Below, piece by piece: positions 31,888 to 43,602 of a stretch of 64,000 nucleotides of DNA. Made by a program: the position numbers and the translations under genes. The notes beneath the pieces were generated by a model. It did not search any database and was not told the DNA's origin. It saw only the letters and a program-made list of their open reading frames with translations. Every line of letters starts with the position of its first letter. Position 1 is the first letter of the stretch. Source of the DNA: Monocercomonoides exilis (taxonomy: Eukaryota; Preaxostyla; Oxymonadida; Polymastigidae); NCBI GenBank assembly GCA_001643675.2, contig LSRY02000043.1, positions 1 through 64,000 on the forward strand, read 5' to 3'.

Positions 31888-34800
31888 CTATCCCTCATCA
31901 AGCAACCCCATTTCAGGATCATCCAGAATAATTTCTGATTTCTCTTCCATTTTCTGATTTCTCTTTTTCTTTTTCTTTCTCCTCTTTTGCTTCTCTTCCC
32001 CTATTTCTTCTCTTTCTCTCTCTTCCACCACTTCCTTTTCTTCTTCCATTGTTCTCTTCATCCCCTGATCTTCTGAATCGTCTCCAATCATCGAAAAATG
32101 GCTATTTGGTGCTGAACTTATCCTGATATAATATTCTGTCTGCTTTCCATTTCTTCCATCATCTGCAGCTGCAACCTCACCAAACTCCTCAAATCCAATC
32201 TCGCATCCTCCCCTCTCATCCATAATTTCATCAATCTCTTCCACTTGTTTTCGTTTCTTCCCCTTCCTTCTCTTCCCCCTTTTCGCTTTTCCATCTCTTT
32301 TTCGCATATTCTGATCTTCTATTCCACCCGCACAAGCAACACTCTCCGTTCCTTCTCCCTCTCCACAGCTTTGAAGCAAAGCAACTGTTAGCATTTCAAC
32401 ATAATTCACTGGTATCACTCCGATCACTTCCTCACAATCAAATCCGCTCTCCACCATTTCTTTGTTCTCATGCACATCAAGCTCCTCAACTTTCTCTGTT
32501 GACATTCCCATCTTATTTCCCGTTTCTCCATCCAATAATACTTGCATCTTATCTTCTTCCTCCTCCTCTCTTTGCACAACATCTTCTTTTCTCCATTCCC
32601 CTCTCACAATATTATTTGTTTCTTCTATTTCTCCATCTCCAATTTTCCTTTTTCCCTTATTTTGTTTCTTCTTAAGCACAACAATTATTGTTATTACAAA
32701 CAACAGAATCGCAACAACTATCACACAACCAATGAATGCAATCAAACTCCATTGGATTTTGTTCTCTTTTTCAACAATCCTTTCATCTCCTTTTTGCTCA
32801 ATCTCGCTTTTGTTCTTCAATACGAATGGAATTGTTGATAAAGGAGATTCTGCATTCCCAAACAAAACACAAACACTCACCTCTATTTCATCTCCACAAT
32901 TGCTGATTATATCTTTCGCAACGCTTCCTTCAACTTCTCTTTCTGACAAAAACCCATTTCTATCAAAATCATAATGTTCAATCTCTTTCTCTTCTCCATT
33001 TCTCTTCACAACTGAGAATGCCAGATTGCATGGAATAAGAAGCAACCCTTTAAATATCAATTTCATTCTATCTGTCTCTTCTTTTGCCTCCACACCCTCC
33101 AACGCAGAAATGAAAAATGATGAATCCCTTTTTGAAACAATCCATTCAAAACTGCATCCATCATTCAACATCCAAAGAGACGTGTTTCTTTCCCATCCAT
33201 CTCCTCCTTTCAAGCTCATCACATTCAATGTCCCAGAATTGGAACAAATGATGTTTCTTCTCAGAGATGGATATCCTTCAATCGATGGATTATTGTTCTC
33301 AAATCTTCCATCATTAACAGTCATTTCCCCTCCACTCATCGTAATTCCACCATCTGGTGAATTCGACAATGTTGTATCTTTCATCACCACAGAACTCTTG
33401 GTGATATCCACGAGAGATCCATCCCATTTGCACATCTCTTCTTCTGTATTTGAATTCTTTTCATTTCTTTCATTTGAACTTCCATCAAAAATGCAATTGT
33501 CCATTGAAACATCTGTGCAATCCTCCACTTTCATCAATTTCCCTTTTGTGATCTTTGAACTCACTCCACCCATTGTGAAATTTGTCAATTTCATCGTCTT
33601 TTTAATTGATAAGCACGATATCAATGATTCTTCATTTCCTTCAACTGAGATATTTTCTGTTTTGAAATCCTTTATTGTTAATTGACCACATTCATTTATA
33701 TCCAATAGAGATTTTGAAATTGTTGAATTGCTAATCGTTAATGAATCAATTACTGATGGAAGAAAAGATGAAAGAAATAATGCAGATTCATGAATAATGA
33801 GATTTGATATTGTGCATTCATCAAGTTGCAATTCTCCTTTTTCCATATTAATAATGTGAAATGGAATGTTTGAAAATGCTGCATTTCTTTCTTCTGCTGA
33901 TTGTTTTGTTGTGAATGAGCAATTCATTATCTCAAGAATTCCTCCTTCGGGTGATATTTATGATTCATGTTGAGAGTTGAAATTCGAATCAAACACAAAA
34001 TTCACTCTCACCAACGAGACTGTTTCTCTTGTTGAAATCAAAGAATCTTTTGTTTTTTCAATTTCTGATTTCACTTCAACTTTGCACATCTCTCTGCTCT
34101 TCGAACTCAGACTCATCTCCTCCAGTTCTATCTCTTCCCCAATCACACTCTCTTCAACAACAATCATCACGCTCATGAAATCTGAAGTCAGATGCATCAT
34201 TCCATGATCAATCGAATCACATGGAAGTGTGTTTGTTCCACATTGCCTCTCATCCGATCCATTCACACTGCTCACAATAATTGTGTCACTCTGATGGATC
34301 GTCGCAAACCCAATTAGATCTGTGTCGCTTTGGTGTTCGCAATAATCTCTTCCAAATATCGCGTTGAAACGATCGTAATAGCCTTCTCGAAGATCAAACT
34401 GGAATTGGCTTTCATTTGTCTGTGATGAAATGTTGAAGCATTCAATGAAAATGTCTTTTCCAACACTTGCACTGTTGTCACTGAACTTCACCCTCACAAA
34501 TGTGAAATTCAAATCTCCTCTTTCCTTTGTTGCCAGATACACTCCTCCTCCTCTCCCTGAACTAATACTGCAGCTGCATTGACTGATTGTTGAGTCGATC
34601 ATCTTCATTGATCCAGATGCACCTAATGTGAAGAATATGGCTCCTCCTTTTTCACTTGATTCTGCTTTGCCTTCTGTGATGTTACTCTCATTCACAATAA
34701 AACAAATCTTTTTCTCACTCTTTGACTCCAAAATACTTGCTCCATTATCACTTCTCTTCACTCCTGAAAATGATGAATTATCAATGTTGAGACTCATTTA

Positions 34801-37800
34801 CTCGTCCACTTCATTTAACTTTGTTGCTAATTCAGGTCCTTTGATCAGAAGAAGACAACCTCCACTTTCATTCAACGACTCCACTCGAACATTTAAGAAA
34901 TGACAAGTAATTCCAGTGTCATGAATGGAAAAAATACTGTTTCCAACGTTGCATGATTCAATCGACAAATCATTCACTTCCACACTGTCTCCAATCACGT
35001 CCACAAACACACAATCAAATCCATTGTTCACTCCTGCCTCTGAATTGAATGAGCATCCAGTTATCACCAATTCTCCATTTTTGTTGGAAATAATTGTTTT
35101 GGATGAGTTATCAAATTCAGATGTTAATTGGAGCTGGATATTTGTTAATTCAAGATGAACGTTATTCACCATGAAATATTCCAGTTGACTTCCAATCCCC
35201 TTTTCAAAATTCAATGTTGCTTTTGTTTCTTCATCTCCCATCTTCACATCCTTTTTGATCTGATAATTGGAAACATTGAATGAATCTTGAATAACAGCTG
35301 ATCCTTCAATTTGAATTGTTTTATTTCCAATATCCTTTTTCATGTTTTTCATCCCTTTCCACATCGTGAAACATGGCTCTTCCTCACTTCCACATCTTGC
35401 AACATCAAATCCTTCTGATGAGATAAATATCTCAAAGGAGCTGTATGGAATCAGAAACATAAATAAATCTTTGTTTGAATGATAGCTATCACTTCCAACA
35501 ATCAGAGTTTTATCATCCTTCATTGAGGAATAATCAAACTTGAATGACTCATTTGTCACAGAACTGTTCAAATCCTTTCCCAAAATGAACATATTCTTCC
35601 CTTTCCATACACTGCACAAAGCAAATGTAATGCTCTCCAATGAAAATGTTCCCATTTGATTGACAAATTCAGCAAACATCCCTCCTCCCATTCCTCTCCC
35701 TCCATTCTCAACATCCTCTGATGGCACAATACATTCTGACAAATTCACTCCTTTCACTTTCAATGTTCCTCCGCTTCCAACTGATATCATCATCCCTCCC
35801 CCTTTCATTCCACTTCCACCTGAGCAGGTTGATGAAAAATTGCTTTCTTCAATTTTCACATTCCCATTAACGCCCATCCCAACATTCAAACATCCTCCTC
35901 CTCCATTTCCACCTGCAACTTCCACCTCCACTCCACTCATTCTGCTATTCAAAATCTCCAATTGCACTCCACTTGTCATCGTTATTGGAGATTTCCCATT
36001 CATTGGCAGTGTCACTCCACTTTCCATCACAAATCCATCAACAATCAGATTCCCTCCTGCCATCTCAATGATGCTGTATCCTATCCTTCCATCGGTCAAT
36101 TCCCCACTCTCAGATGAGACAGAACAGTTCTTCACACTGAGTGTTGATGTTGAATGGATGAATGCACTTCTCCTTGATTTCAGCTGACCTTTCACAACAT
36201 ATGAAAGTCTCCTCATTTTCAATGAACTCGAACATCCAACAAGCCAATCTTGAGTGGCTGATCCTCCATCACTCACATTCACTTTCACCATTGTTATCTC
36301 TTCTCCTGTTGTCACTTTCCCCGAAACACTCTCATTGAATGAAGGCCCGATGATTTCATCCTTTATTGATGATTCAGAAGTAACCTCAACTTTTTGGAAG
36401 CCTTTCGGAACTCGAGTGCTCATGCAATAATTGATTGTTTGACACCCAAACCATTCAAATCCACAGTAGTTGTGATCCAATGCCCTCTCTCCGCTCCCAT
36501 CGACAGTCAGCTTCGATTCGATGGTGAGCAAATACACAAACAGTGGAATCACTCCACTTTCATTACCATTTTCACTCCCACTCAGCTTCAGCACATCTGA
36601 TGGAATAACCCTTGTGTCAAAGAATGCAAATGAGCTTGTATTCACTTTTGACTCCAAAAACACTCCACTCCCACAATCAACAAACACATCCTTCCCATAT
36701 GTTGCAACATTCCCATTCACTTTCGAAAACTGAACATTCTGCCCAATTGTCAATCCACATCCCCCACTCTCCATAAACACAAACATCCCTCCTCCTTTCC
36801 CTCCTCTCCTTCAATTATTATCTGCCTTATTCCCATCAATCACACTCGTTCCATTCACAACCACTTTCCCATTTCCCTTCAATCCAACATATATTCCTCC
36901 CCCATTCCCATTCGCACATTCACATCCTTCCATTGTTGTATTCCACACCACAAATGTCTCTCCTTCCATCACGCTCTTTGCCATCACCACCCCATCTCCT
37001 TCAGTCAGATTCACATTTCGAATTGTCACATTTGACAGAAAACTCTCTTCTGATTCAACTTCTCCTGATGATGGTTCTGAGAACAGAGACTGGCTAACTT
37101 TCATAGTTTTGATCTCCACATCAATCATCTTCCGCTGCGTCAGCGCCACTTCAAACACACACTTCGTCATTCCACTCCCTCCTGATTTCGAAGAGTCGAT
37201 CAAAACATCCTCCAGCGAAAGAGTGCCACTCCCCAATGACACCATAAACACACTCGGCGATGAGCTTCTTGTCGAGTTGTGATCGATCCCCATATGTCCC
37301 ACCTCCAGTTGGCCAGTAGATATGCTAAACAGCGTTGTCGAAGATGAAGAAAGAGAACTTGTCCCAACCACGCTCACCGTATTTCCTTTCCCTGTAATTA
37401 TTATCTTCTTTTCCCCAACACTGATCGTTGATCCTTCACTCACATGCTTCCCTCCCAGCACTGTGATCGTTGAGCTCAGCTGCGCAATACTCGACCCCAC
37501 CGCATGCCCCACTGTCTTGCACGGAGCAGACTCGCTTATCCCACAATACAAGTTTGAATCGCTTCCATTCGTTCCCACAATTCTATCCTTCAATCCTTCG
37601 TTGAGCCACCACTTCTTTTGCGTTTGCTGATAAATCCAAGTATCTTCAAATAAATAAACATAGCATATTCTCTTGTCATTTGTATTTGTTGTATATGATT
37701 CATAGAACGGATTTGATGAATTTGATACTTTGTAATAATCTTCGAAATACACATCGTGACCATATGGAGTGGTATTGGTGCATCGACAATCAAGAAAGAA

Positions 37801-39042
37801 AATGAAATAGCAAAAATGGTTATTACTTGGAAGTGTTTGTTGTTTTGGATAAAAATCTAATCCTCCACCATATGAATTTGCTGTGCAAAAAATATACTGG
37901 ATTCTCCTCATTTCAAATGACGAAGGAATGCCAAAGCAATACATCCCTCCGCCCCATGAATTAGTAATTGAACATGAAGTAAAATTGCAGTCAAAGATGA
38001 ACGCATTTTCTTCTTCTTCATTCTCGACTTCGATACATTCAGATCCTAAAGCATTGAAAGAATGAAGAAAGAGACCTCCTCCGTCATAGCTTGCCTCACA
38101 TTTTTGGAATTGACATCTGATGATTCGAGCGCATTTTGAAATCTGATAAATAAACATACCCCCTCCATATTGATTTTGTGCGATGCATGTGTTAAACAAA
38201 TTATTTTCAAAAAATACAGATTTAATAGAAAAGCACATAATCCCTCCACCACACCAATATGACGAGCAGTTGCTAAATTTGCAATGAGTAACTGATAGTT
38301 CGCTATTTCTTAAATTGTTCATGCATATTGCTCCACCACTCGATATTCCATCTTCCCAAGAATTGTTAGTTCCTGTTGTCTTTGATCCGTTCCACTCGCT
38401 CCAAGTAAAAATATTTGCACAATCAGCTGTAATTCTCTGTCTCGTTGGCTTTAATGGATTTCTTTCACTTCCAGAATATGCAATATTTCTTGTCCTGCAA
38501 CATCCAATAAACGAGATGTTTGAAGCAGTCAAAGAGGTAAAGGGATTATTGAAAGAGGGTATTATTCCGTCATCGCATGCATCGCAGACAGATGAAAACG
38601 AGCATCCATTCATTAATATTGCATTTCTGCTCTTGCAAATTAAATGAGAGGATTGAAATGAATGAATTGATGAAATGTTTGCGAACAAAGAATATTCCAA
38701 GAAAATGAAACTGCTTCCAACGCACCCCACAAACGGACAAGCAGCAACGCCCAACGAAGAAAACGCGCAAAACGCAACAAAAATGGTTGTTTCGGGCGCA
38801 GAGTGAAATGGAGGTTGACACGCCTCAACAAGCGAACCCACAAAGCCATTTGGCAAAGACGGAAGCACACTGAAGTTGCAAAGGATAATCTGGTTGCTGT
38901 CAGCTGCAGAAGGTGTTGGAGATGAAATTATAAACCCTGTGCGAGAAGATACGAGCAAGCACGACCAAACAGCCAAGGACAATAAACTCCCAACTTCGCA
39001 AATGTGTTTCTGAAAAATCGGCTCAAAATTTAGGCTTCGCAA
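31888..39042 (-). pseudogene. Beta-helix surface receptor gene interrupted by three in-frame stops
   Basis: One reading frame covers 2385 codons. It is broken only by TGA (36811-36813), TAA (34798-34800) and TAA (33958-33960), with no frameshift anywhere. Sequence on both sides of each stop continues the same beta-helix pattern ('GGKGGGMFVFMESGG', 'MSLNIDNSSFSG', 'ISPEGGILEI'). The N-terminus has a signal-peptide-like segment (SLLSLAVWSCLLVSS) but no in-frame ATG; a tiny upstream exon ending at about 39096 with an acceptor at 39011 is possible. A membrane span (SLIAFIGCVIVVAILLFVITI) lies near residue 2100, followed by a roughly 300-residue highly charged tail with no kinase remnant. It is a close relative of the 6108-13952 gene, sharing 'SEIEQKGDERIVE' before the span. 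Nonsense decay, readthrough or assembly error are all possible. Confidence 0.8.
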
Positions 39043-39820
39043 TTACAGGCTTGTATTCGCTTCAATAATAACTGTGCATAATTTATTGGCACCAATTTTG
39101 TATTTCGATGCATAAAATCCTTTCAAAGAATCTGTCGTTGAGTATTTTCGAAGGCTGAAATAAGAGTTGTAAAATACACGAAGCAAGCTAAATTAAATAA
39201 AGTATCGCTTGCAACAAACTTTTTGCTTTTTGTAAGAATAATCTCGTTTAATGTACCATCAGAATAACTCATATATATGAAGTTATGATTCTCTTTGCTG
39301 AAATCAGTAAGCATTTCTTTCATAAATGAATCGCTTGTTTCATTGTATTGCGCATATATAATTGCCATCATATATAAATATCTAATTTTCATTAAATATG
39401 TATTTACTGAATAAAATCGAAAATACAATTATTATCTTTTTTATAATATTTTTCACTTTGATCAAAATTTTCATTTTTTGTTCGTTTTTTTTAAATTTTT
39501 ATTAAAATAAATTGTTATTATGTTATATTAAAAATCAAATTACTGGGATAAAGAAAGACTTTATATTTTGAAATATTATTGTAAAGATTAAAATCACAAA
39601 AAATTCTGGAAAAAAACTTTAGGGTGATTTATAAACCCGAACATTTTCATAAACCCGGTTATTTTTTTTTGTTCATTGAAACAGAATAAATACAACATAG
39701 AAATATAAAAAGCAAACTTTCACAAGTTTAATTTTCTATTTTACGACAGAACAAATAATTTTTTGTTTCAACTTTAGTTTTTGATGATCAAAGGAATTTA
39801 AAATTTATTTTTGATCATTA
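39043..39820. other. Spacer upstream of the interrupted receptor, no supported gene
   Basis: AT-rich. An 89-codon minus-strand frame from ATG 39392 to 39123 has no recognised features and no splice partners, so it is left out as a gene. It could be a remnant. Confidence 0.45.
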
Positions 39821-40084
39821 GGAGGAAAACATGAAACTTCAAGCTTTTTCAAAGAAAAAATTTGCAATCTTTATTGACTTTTTGCGATAAAAAACATGAA
39901 TGAAATGGGTTCATTTTTTTAATACTTGTGATGTCACAAAACATAATATTATGATATCAATGATACAAGTTTACAGATATGAGAATCTTATTTATTCTGA
40001 AATCTGAGAAAGTTAAGTAAAGATATGAGTGAGGCAATTTTTTTGTTCTTTGTGAAAAAAAGCTTGAAAGTTCATATTTTCCCC
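39821..40084. mobile_element. MITE-like element with about 33-bp imperfect inverted ends
   Basis: The left end GGAGGAAAACATGAAACTTC followed by AAGCTTTTTC pairs with the right end, whose reverse complement reads GGGGGAAAATATGAACTTTC followed by AAGCTTTTTT. The interior has no coding capacity. A diverged copy lies at 29829-30095. Confidence 0.6.
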
Positions 40085-40152
40085 CATTTATTTTGCTCGT
40101 TTTGAATCAACTCTCAGTTTTTGTTTGTTTTTAATTACAAGGTTAGAAATAT

Positions 40153-40623
40153 ACATAATAAAGTTTAATTATTCGAAATGTTTTATGTTTTTATTCTTTT
40201 TTTCTGTTGTTTTTCTCATTTCATCATTTTTGTCAAAAAATTTGAAAATATGAAAATATCTATGGTTTTATTTGATATACAAATTTATATGTTACAATAA
40301 CGAATAAATAAGATAATAATGCATTGGTATTCTTAATGATTAGTCATTTTAAATTTTGTTTAATATAAAATAAGCATATTTATCATTTTCAAAAATTGAT
40401 GTGTTTATTTTTGAGCAACAACATTTCACAAAATTCTAACATGGTAATTGCTTTGTGAAAATATTTTTCTTTTCATGCACATCACTTAAAATATCGAAAA
40501 AATATTGTGCAGCTCATAATTTTCATATTTTCATATTTTTTGTCAAAAATAATGAAATGAGAAAATTAATAGAAAAAATGGATAAAAACATAAAACATTT
40601 CGAATAAAAAAACTTCATTATGT
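40153..40623. mobile_element. Foldback element with about 104-bp inverted arms
   Basis: The left arm starts ACATAATAAAGTTTAATTAT at 40153. The right arm ends at 40623 and its reverse complement starts ACATAATGAAGTTTTTTTAT. The arms agree over about 100 bp, including the shared 'TCGAAATGTTTTATGTTTTT' block and 'TCTCATTTCATCA/TTA'. No open frame inside. A family-specific insertion site is not clear. Confidence 0.72.
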
Positions 40624-40958
40624 CTGTGCGTGATAATTTTTGAAATCATATTATTTCATTTAACAATATCTGAGCAAAAATATTTTGAGAATATCAATTA
40701 AAAATATATTTGAAAAGTGATAAGGCTTATTGAAGACATTACAATCTTTTATTCGGTAAAAATATTTGTTTTTTAAAACAATTATCATGCTTTTTCTCTT
40801 TTGAATAAACATTTTCTTTCAAAAAACAAACAATCTTAGAAAAATCTACACCCCGAAAAAAGAAATGATTACAAAAATTATCTCCAACATATTTGATAAT
40901 ACTTCAACAACAAAGATTATCACATTAAATAGAAAATGAGTGAGAAGAAACAGGGATT

Positions 40959-41364
40959 TTGTTAGTGTTAATAATGGTGGACACTTTCTAAAACTGTGGA
41001 CAGTTGCATTTTCTCAATTACCATTGATAGTCGAATTGAGATAAAAAACTCAACTATTCCCTCATTGAATGTGAACTTATTTGAATTGTTTAAATCACGC
41101 ATCCAACACAGTGATATTTTATTATAATTATTTTTTATTTTCGGAGAAACTCGTAAAATCTTGTTTCTCCGAGTTTCTCCGAAAATTTAAAATGTCTCTT
41201 TCTTTATTCTTGTGAATGAGTTGTTTCATTTTTATATGATTTATTAGTTTGTATTCATTGAAGGAATAATTGGGTTCGTTGTCAAAATACAACTTTCAAC
41301 AGTTGTTGAGAAAAGGCTTCTGTTCATTGTTATTGAAAGTGTCCACCATTATTAACACTAACAA
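40959..41364. mobile_element. MITE with perfect 30-bp terminal inverted repeats
   Basis: The left end 40959-40988 (starting TTGTTAGTGTTAATAATGG) is an exact reverse complement of 41335-41364 (ending CCATTATTAACACTAACAA). Total length about 406 bp, no coding capacity. If the outermost bases are host sequence, a TA duplication at 40962-40963 and 41359-41360 would suit a Tc1/mariner-type element. A further 17-bp perfect palindrome sits inside. Confidence 0.8.
41137..41186. repeat. 17-bp perfect inverted repeat (hairpin)
   Basis: ATTTTCGGAGAAACTCG at 41137-41153 is mirrored exactly by CGAGTTTCTCCGAAAAT at 41170-41186 with a 16-bp loop. It lies inside the 406-bp MITE. The GAGAAAC/GTTTCTC words also occur in the loop regions of the two elements at 42890 and 55483, suggesting a related structured centre. 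Confidence 0.85.
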
Positions 41365-41504
41365 TAAACGTTTAAGATATATGTTCAATAAATAGGTGAT
41401 TATTTTTGGAATCATAATTTTTCTTTCAATCTTTTCGAACCGAAAAATACCTTTGAACATTAACAAATAAACATTGAAAAAAGAAATGACTTATCGAAGA
41501 CATG

Positions 41505-42070
41505 GGTGATTATTTTTGAAATCATATTATTTCATACATAATTTTCGGTTCGAAAATTAATCTTGAATATTTACAAAAAAATACTGAAGAGTGAAAAAAC
41601 TTTTTAAATAAATTTTTATCTTTTATTTAAATAAAACGTTTGTGTCAAAAAAACAATTATTGTGCTTATTTTCTTTTGAATAAAAAATAACTTTCTAAAA
41701 ATAAACAATCTTTGCAGAATTAACACCCCGAAAAAATATTTGATTTCAAAAATAAACATCCACATCTCCATCTTTATTTTTGCAAAGACATTTGTTGAAG
41801 AAACAACTGGAAAGTGTTTTGCATTTGTCAAAATTTTTTTGAAAATTTCCTTTTGTTTAATTTTCAAATAAAGAAAAAATTTCAAATTTCGATCAAATTA
41901 CAGTTCTCGCTCACCAAATTTCGCTGCCATGAAAATAAAATCTACACAATGTTATTATTTCCATTCAAGAAAAGTTTCGTGAGTGGGAACAGAAATTTGA
42001 TGGAAATATGAAATTTTTATTTTTTTGAAAATTAAACAAATGGAACTTTTCAAAAAGAATCACCCATATT
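41505..42070. mobile_element. Foldback element, ATGGGTGATTATTTTTGAAA family (copy A)
   Basis: It starts ATGGGTGATTATTTTTGAAA near 41506 and closes with CAAAAAGAATCACCCATAT at about 42050-42070. The interior is itself palindromic: 'ATTTCGATCAAATTACAG...CTCACCAAATTTCG' is opposed by 'CGTGAGTGGGAACAGAAATTTG'. Related starts occur at about 40626, 41394 and 42411 and a related end at 43293-43315, so several copies are nested here. Borders are approximate. Confidence 0.5.
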
Positions 42071-42404
42071 TCTAAAATAACGAAAAACTTATTGGTGATG
42101 AAAGAACCTGAAATTTTGATAATTGTTAAACAGACGAAAATTAATTAGAAAAAGTGAGCTCATATTCAATAATAAAAGTCACAAAGAAAAATTCAATTTA
42201 TCAGTCACGAATAAAAAGGATATGACTTGTCACTTGCAGCATGACGAGGAAAATGAAATGAAAAAACGAAAAAAAATACTAAGTGAGAAACAAAAACTTT
42301 TTAATTGATTTGAGTGTCAAGACTTGCCCTGAAACATTTTTTGAAACTGAAATGAAACGTGAAAAAAATGCATAATAATAATGAATGGATGAGATCAATT
42401 GTGA

Positions 42405-43318
42405 CATATGGGTGATTGTTTATGAAATCAAAACTTTTTTCGATGTGTTGATTTTTCAAAGACTGCTTGTCATTGGTTAGAGATTTTGAATCCGAATGCT
42501 AAATGCATTTCAACTGTTTCAATAACAAATGTTTTCGCGATAATATGTCGAATTTTTTTTGAAAAGTTACTTTTGTTTTATTTTCTGGTTTTTGAGAAAA
42601 CAAAATATTTTCATTATATTTTCATTCCAACTCACCTAAATTTATAAGATTGTGAATAATAACATTAACAAGCATTAATCCACATGCTGATGAATTTTGG
42701 TGAGTTGGAAGGAAATTTTGATAAAAACATTCATTTTTCATTTTTCCTGAAAATTAAACAAAAGGAACTTTTCAAAAAAATTAAGACATATAGATAATTA
42801 TGTTTTTTAATATATCTTTTCTCTTTTCAGTATTCATTTGACAACATTAAAGAAAAATTTTCGATCCGAAATTTTTGAATGATAAAATACAGTTTGCGAA
42901 AAAAAATCCCGACATCGCAAAAAATACCGGATAAGATCAATTTCACAATAACCGTTAGAGTAATAATTCTGACAATTTTCCTCAAAATATATCTCACCAA
43001 TACAAACTCATTCAATATACAAAACTTCCAAAACTTCCTCGTTTGTGCTCAGAAAAAAATTGTTTATAAAATCTCAGAGAAACTCAAAATCCTATTTCTC
43101 CGAGATTTCAAAAATTAATTTTAACTGAGCACAAATGAGGATATTTTGAATGTTTTATATTTCAAATGAGTTTGCATTGACGAGATATATTTTGTGAAAA
43201 ATAGTCAGAATTATTCCTCTTGCGGTTATTGAGAAATCGATCTTGTCCGGTATTTTTTGCGATGTCCGGGATTTTTTTTCGCAAACTGTATGTTTTCAAA
43301 AATAATCACCCATATATT
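42405..43318. mobile_element. Foldback element of the same family (copy B), carrying a nested MITE
   Basis: The left end (ATATGGGTGATTGTTTATG, about 42407) and the right end (TTTTCAAAAATAATCACCCA, 43295-43314) enclose sequence homologous to copy A: 'GAAAATTAAACAAAAGGAAC' then 'TTTTCAAAAA' occurs in both, near 42030-42055 and 42750-42780. The right arm, including TTTTCGATCCGAAATTTTTG, pairs with the start of copy A (TTTTCGGTTCGAAAATTAA). It is split by the TA-flanked MITE at 42890-43288, showing insertion order. Confidence 0.45.
42890..43288. mobile_element. Long-arm foldback MITE, TA target site (family 1, copy 1)
   Basis: Element of 399 bp beginning CAGTTTGCGAAAAAAAATCC and ending in the reverse complement CGCAAACTG, flanked by TA on both sides (42888-42889 and 43289-43290). 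The two arms (42890-43052 and 43125-43288) are about 163 bp and pair over nearly their whole length, leaving a loop of about 72 bp. TA duplication and CAGT-type ends are characteristic of Tc1/mariner-superfamily elements; this copy has no transposase. A second copy is at 55483-55876. Confidence is high for the structure, moderate for the superfamily. Confidence 0.85.
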
Positions 43319-43602
43319 ACTCAATAATACAAAAAACAATTCAATTATAATGAAAATCATATAACAGATTTCTTTTATTATTTATTCACAAAAATATTTA
43401 TTTTATTATTTATACCAAACAAACTTAAGCAACAAAATAAATATTCAAATTTTTTCTCTTTTGAAAATAATATTTATGTACTAGAAAAAACTGCTAAATG
43501 ATAAATAACTAGGTTGAAAAATATCACGATCATCGAAACAAAAGCGTAATTTTGATCCATCATATTATTCAATATTTCTTTTCGAAAGGGTGCTGATTTG
43601 TT
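43319..43602. other. Upstream region of the transporter gene, no gene seen
   Basis: AT-rich DNA between the repeat island and the first housekeeping gene, presumably containing its promoter. No further repeat copy or RNA gene is recognised. Confidence 0.5.

Noticed and set aside
34760-34799. A 38-nt GTAAAT..TTTCAG intron removing the TAA at 34798
   Set aside because: It is not frame-preserving and would remove a strand (SLNIDNSSF) that fits the beta-helix repeat.
31888-39042. Reassignment of TAA/TGA to sense codons
   Set aside because: The 2614-codon receptor and all the multi-exon housekeeping genes run without internal stops and end at single TAA, TAG or TGA codons at the expected family length, so the standard code fits the window.
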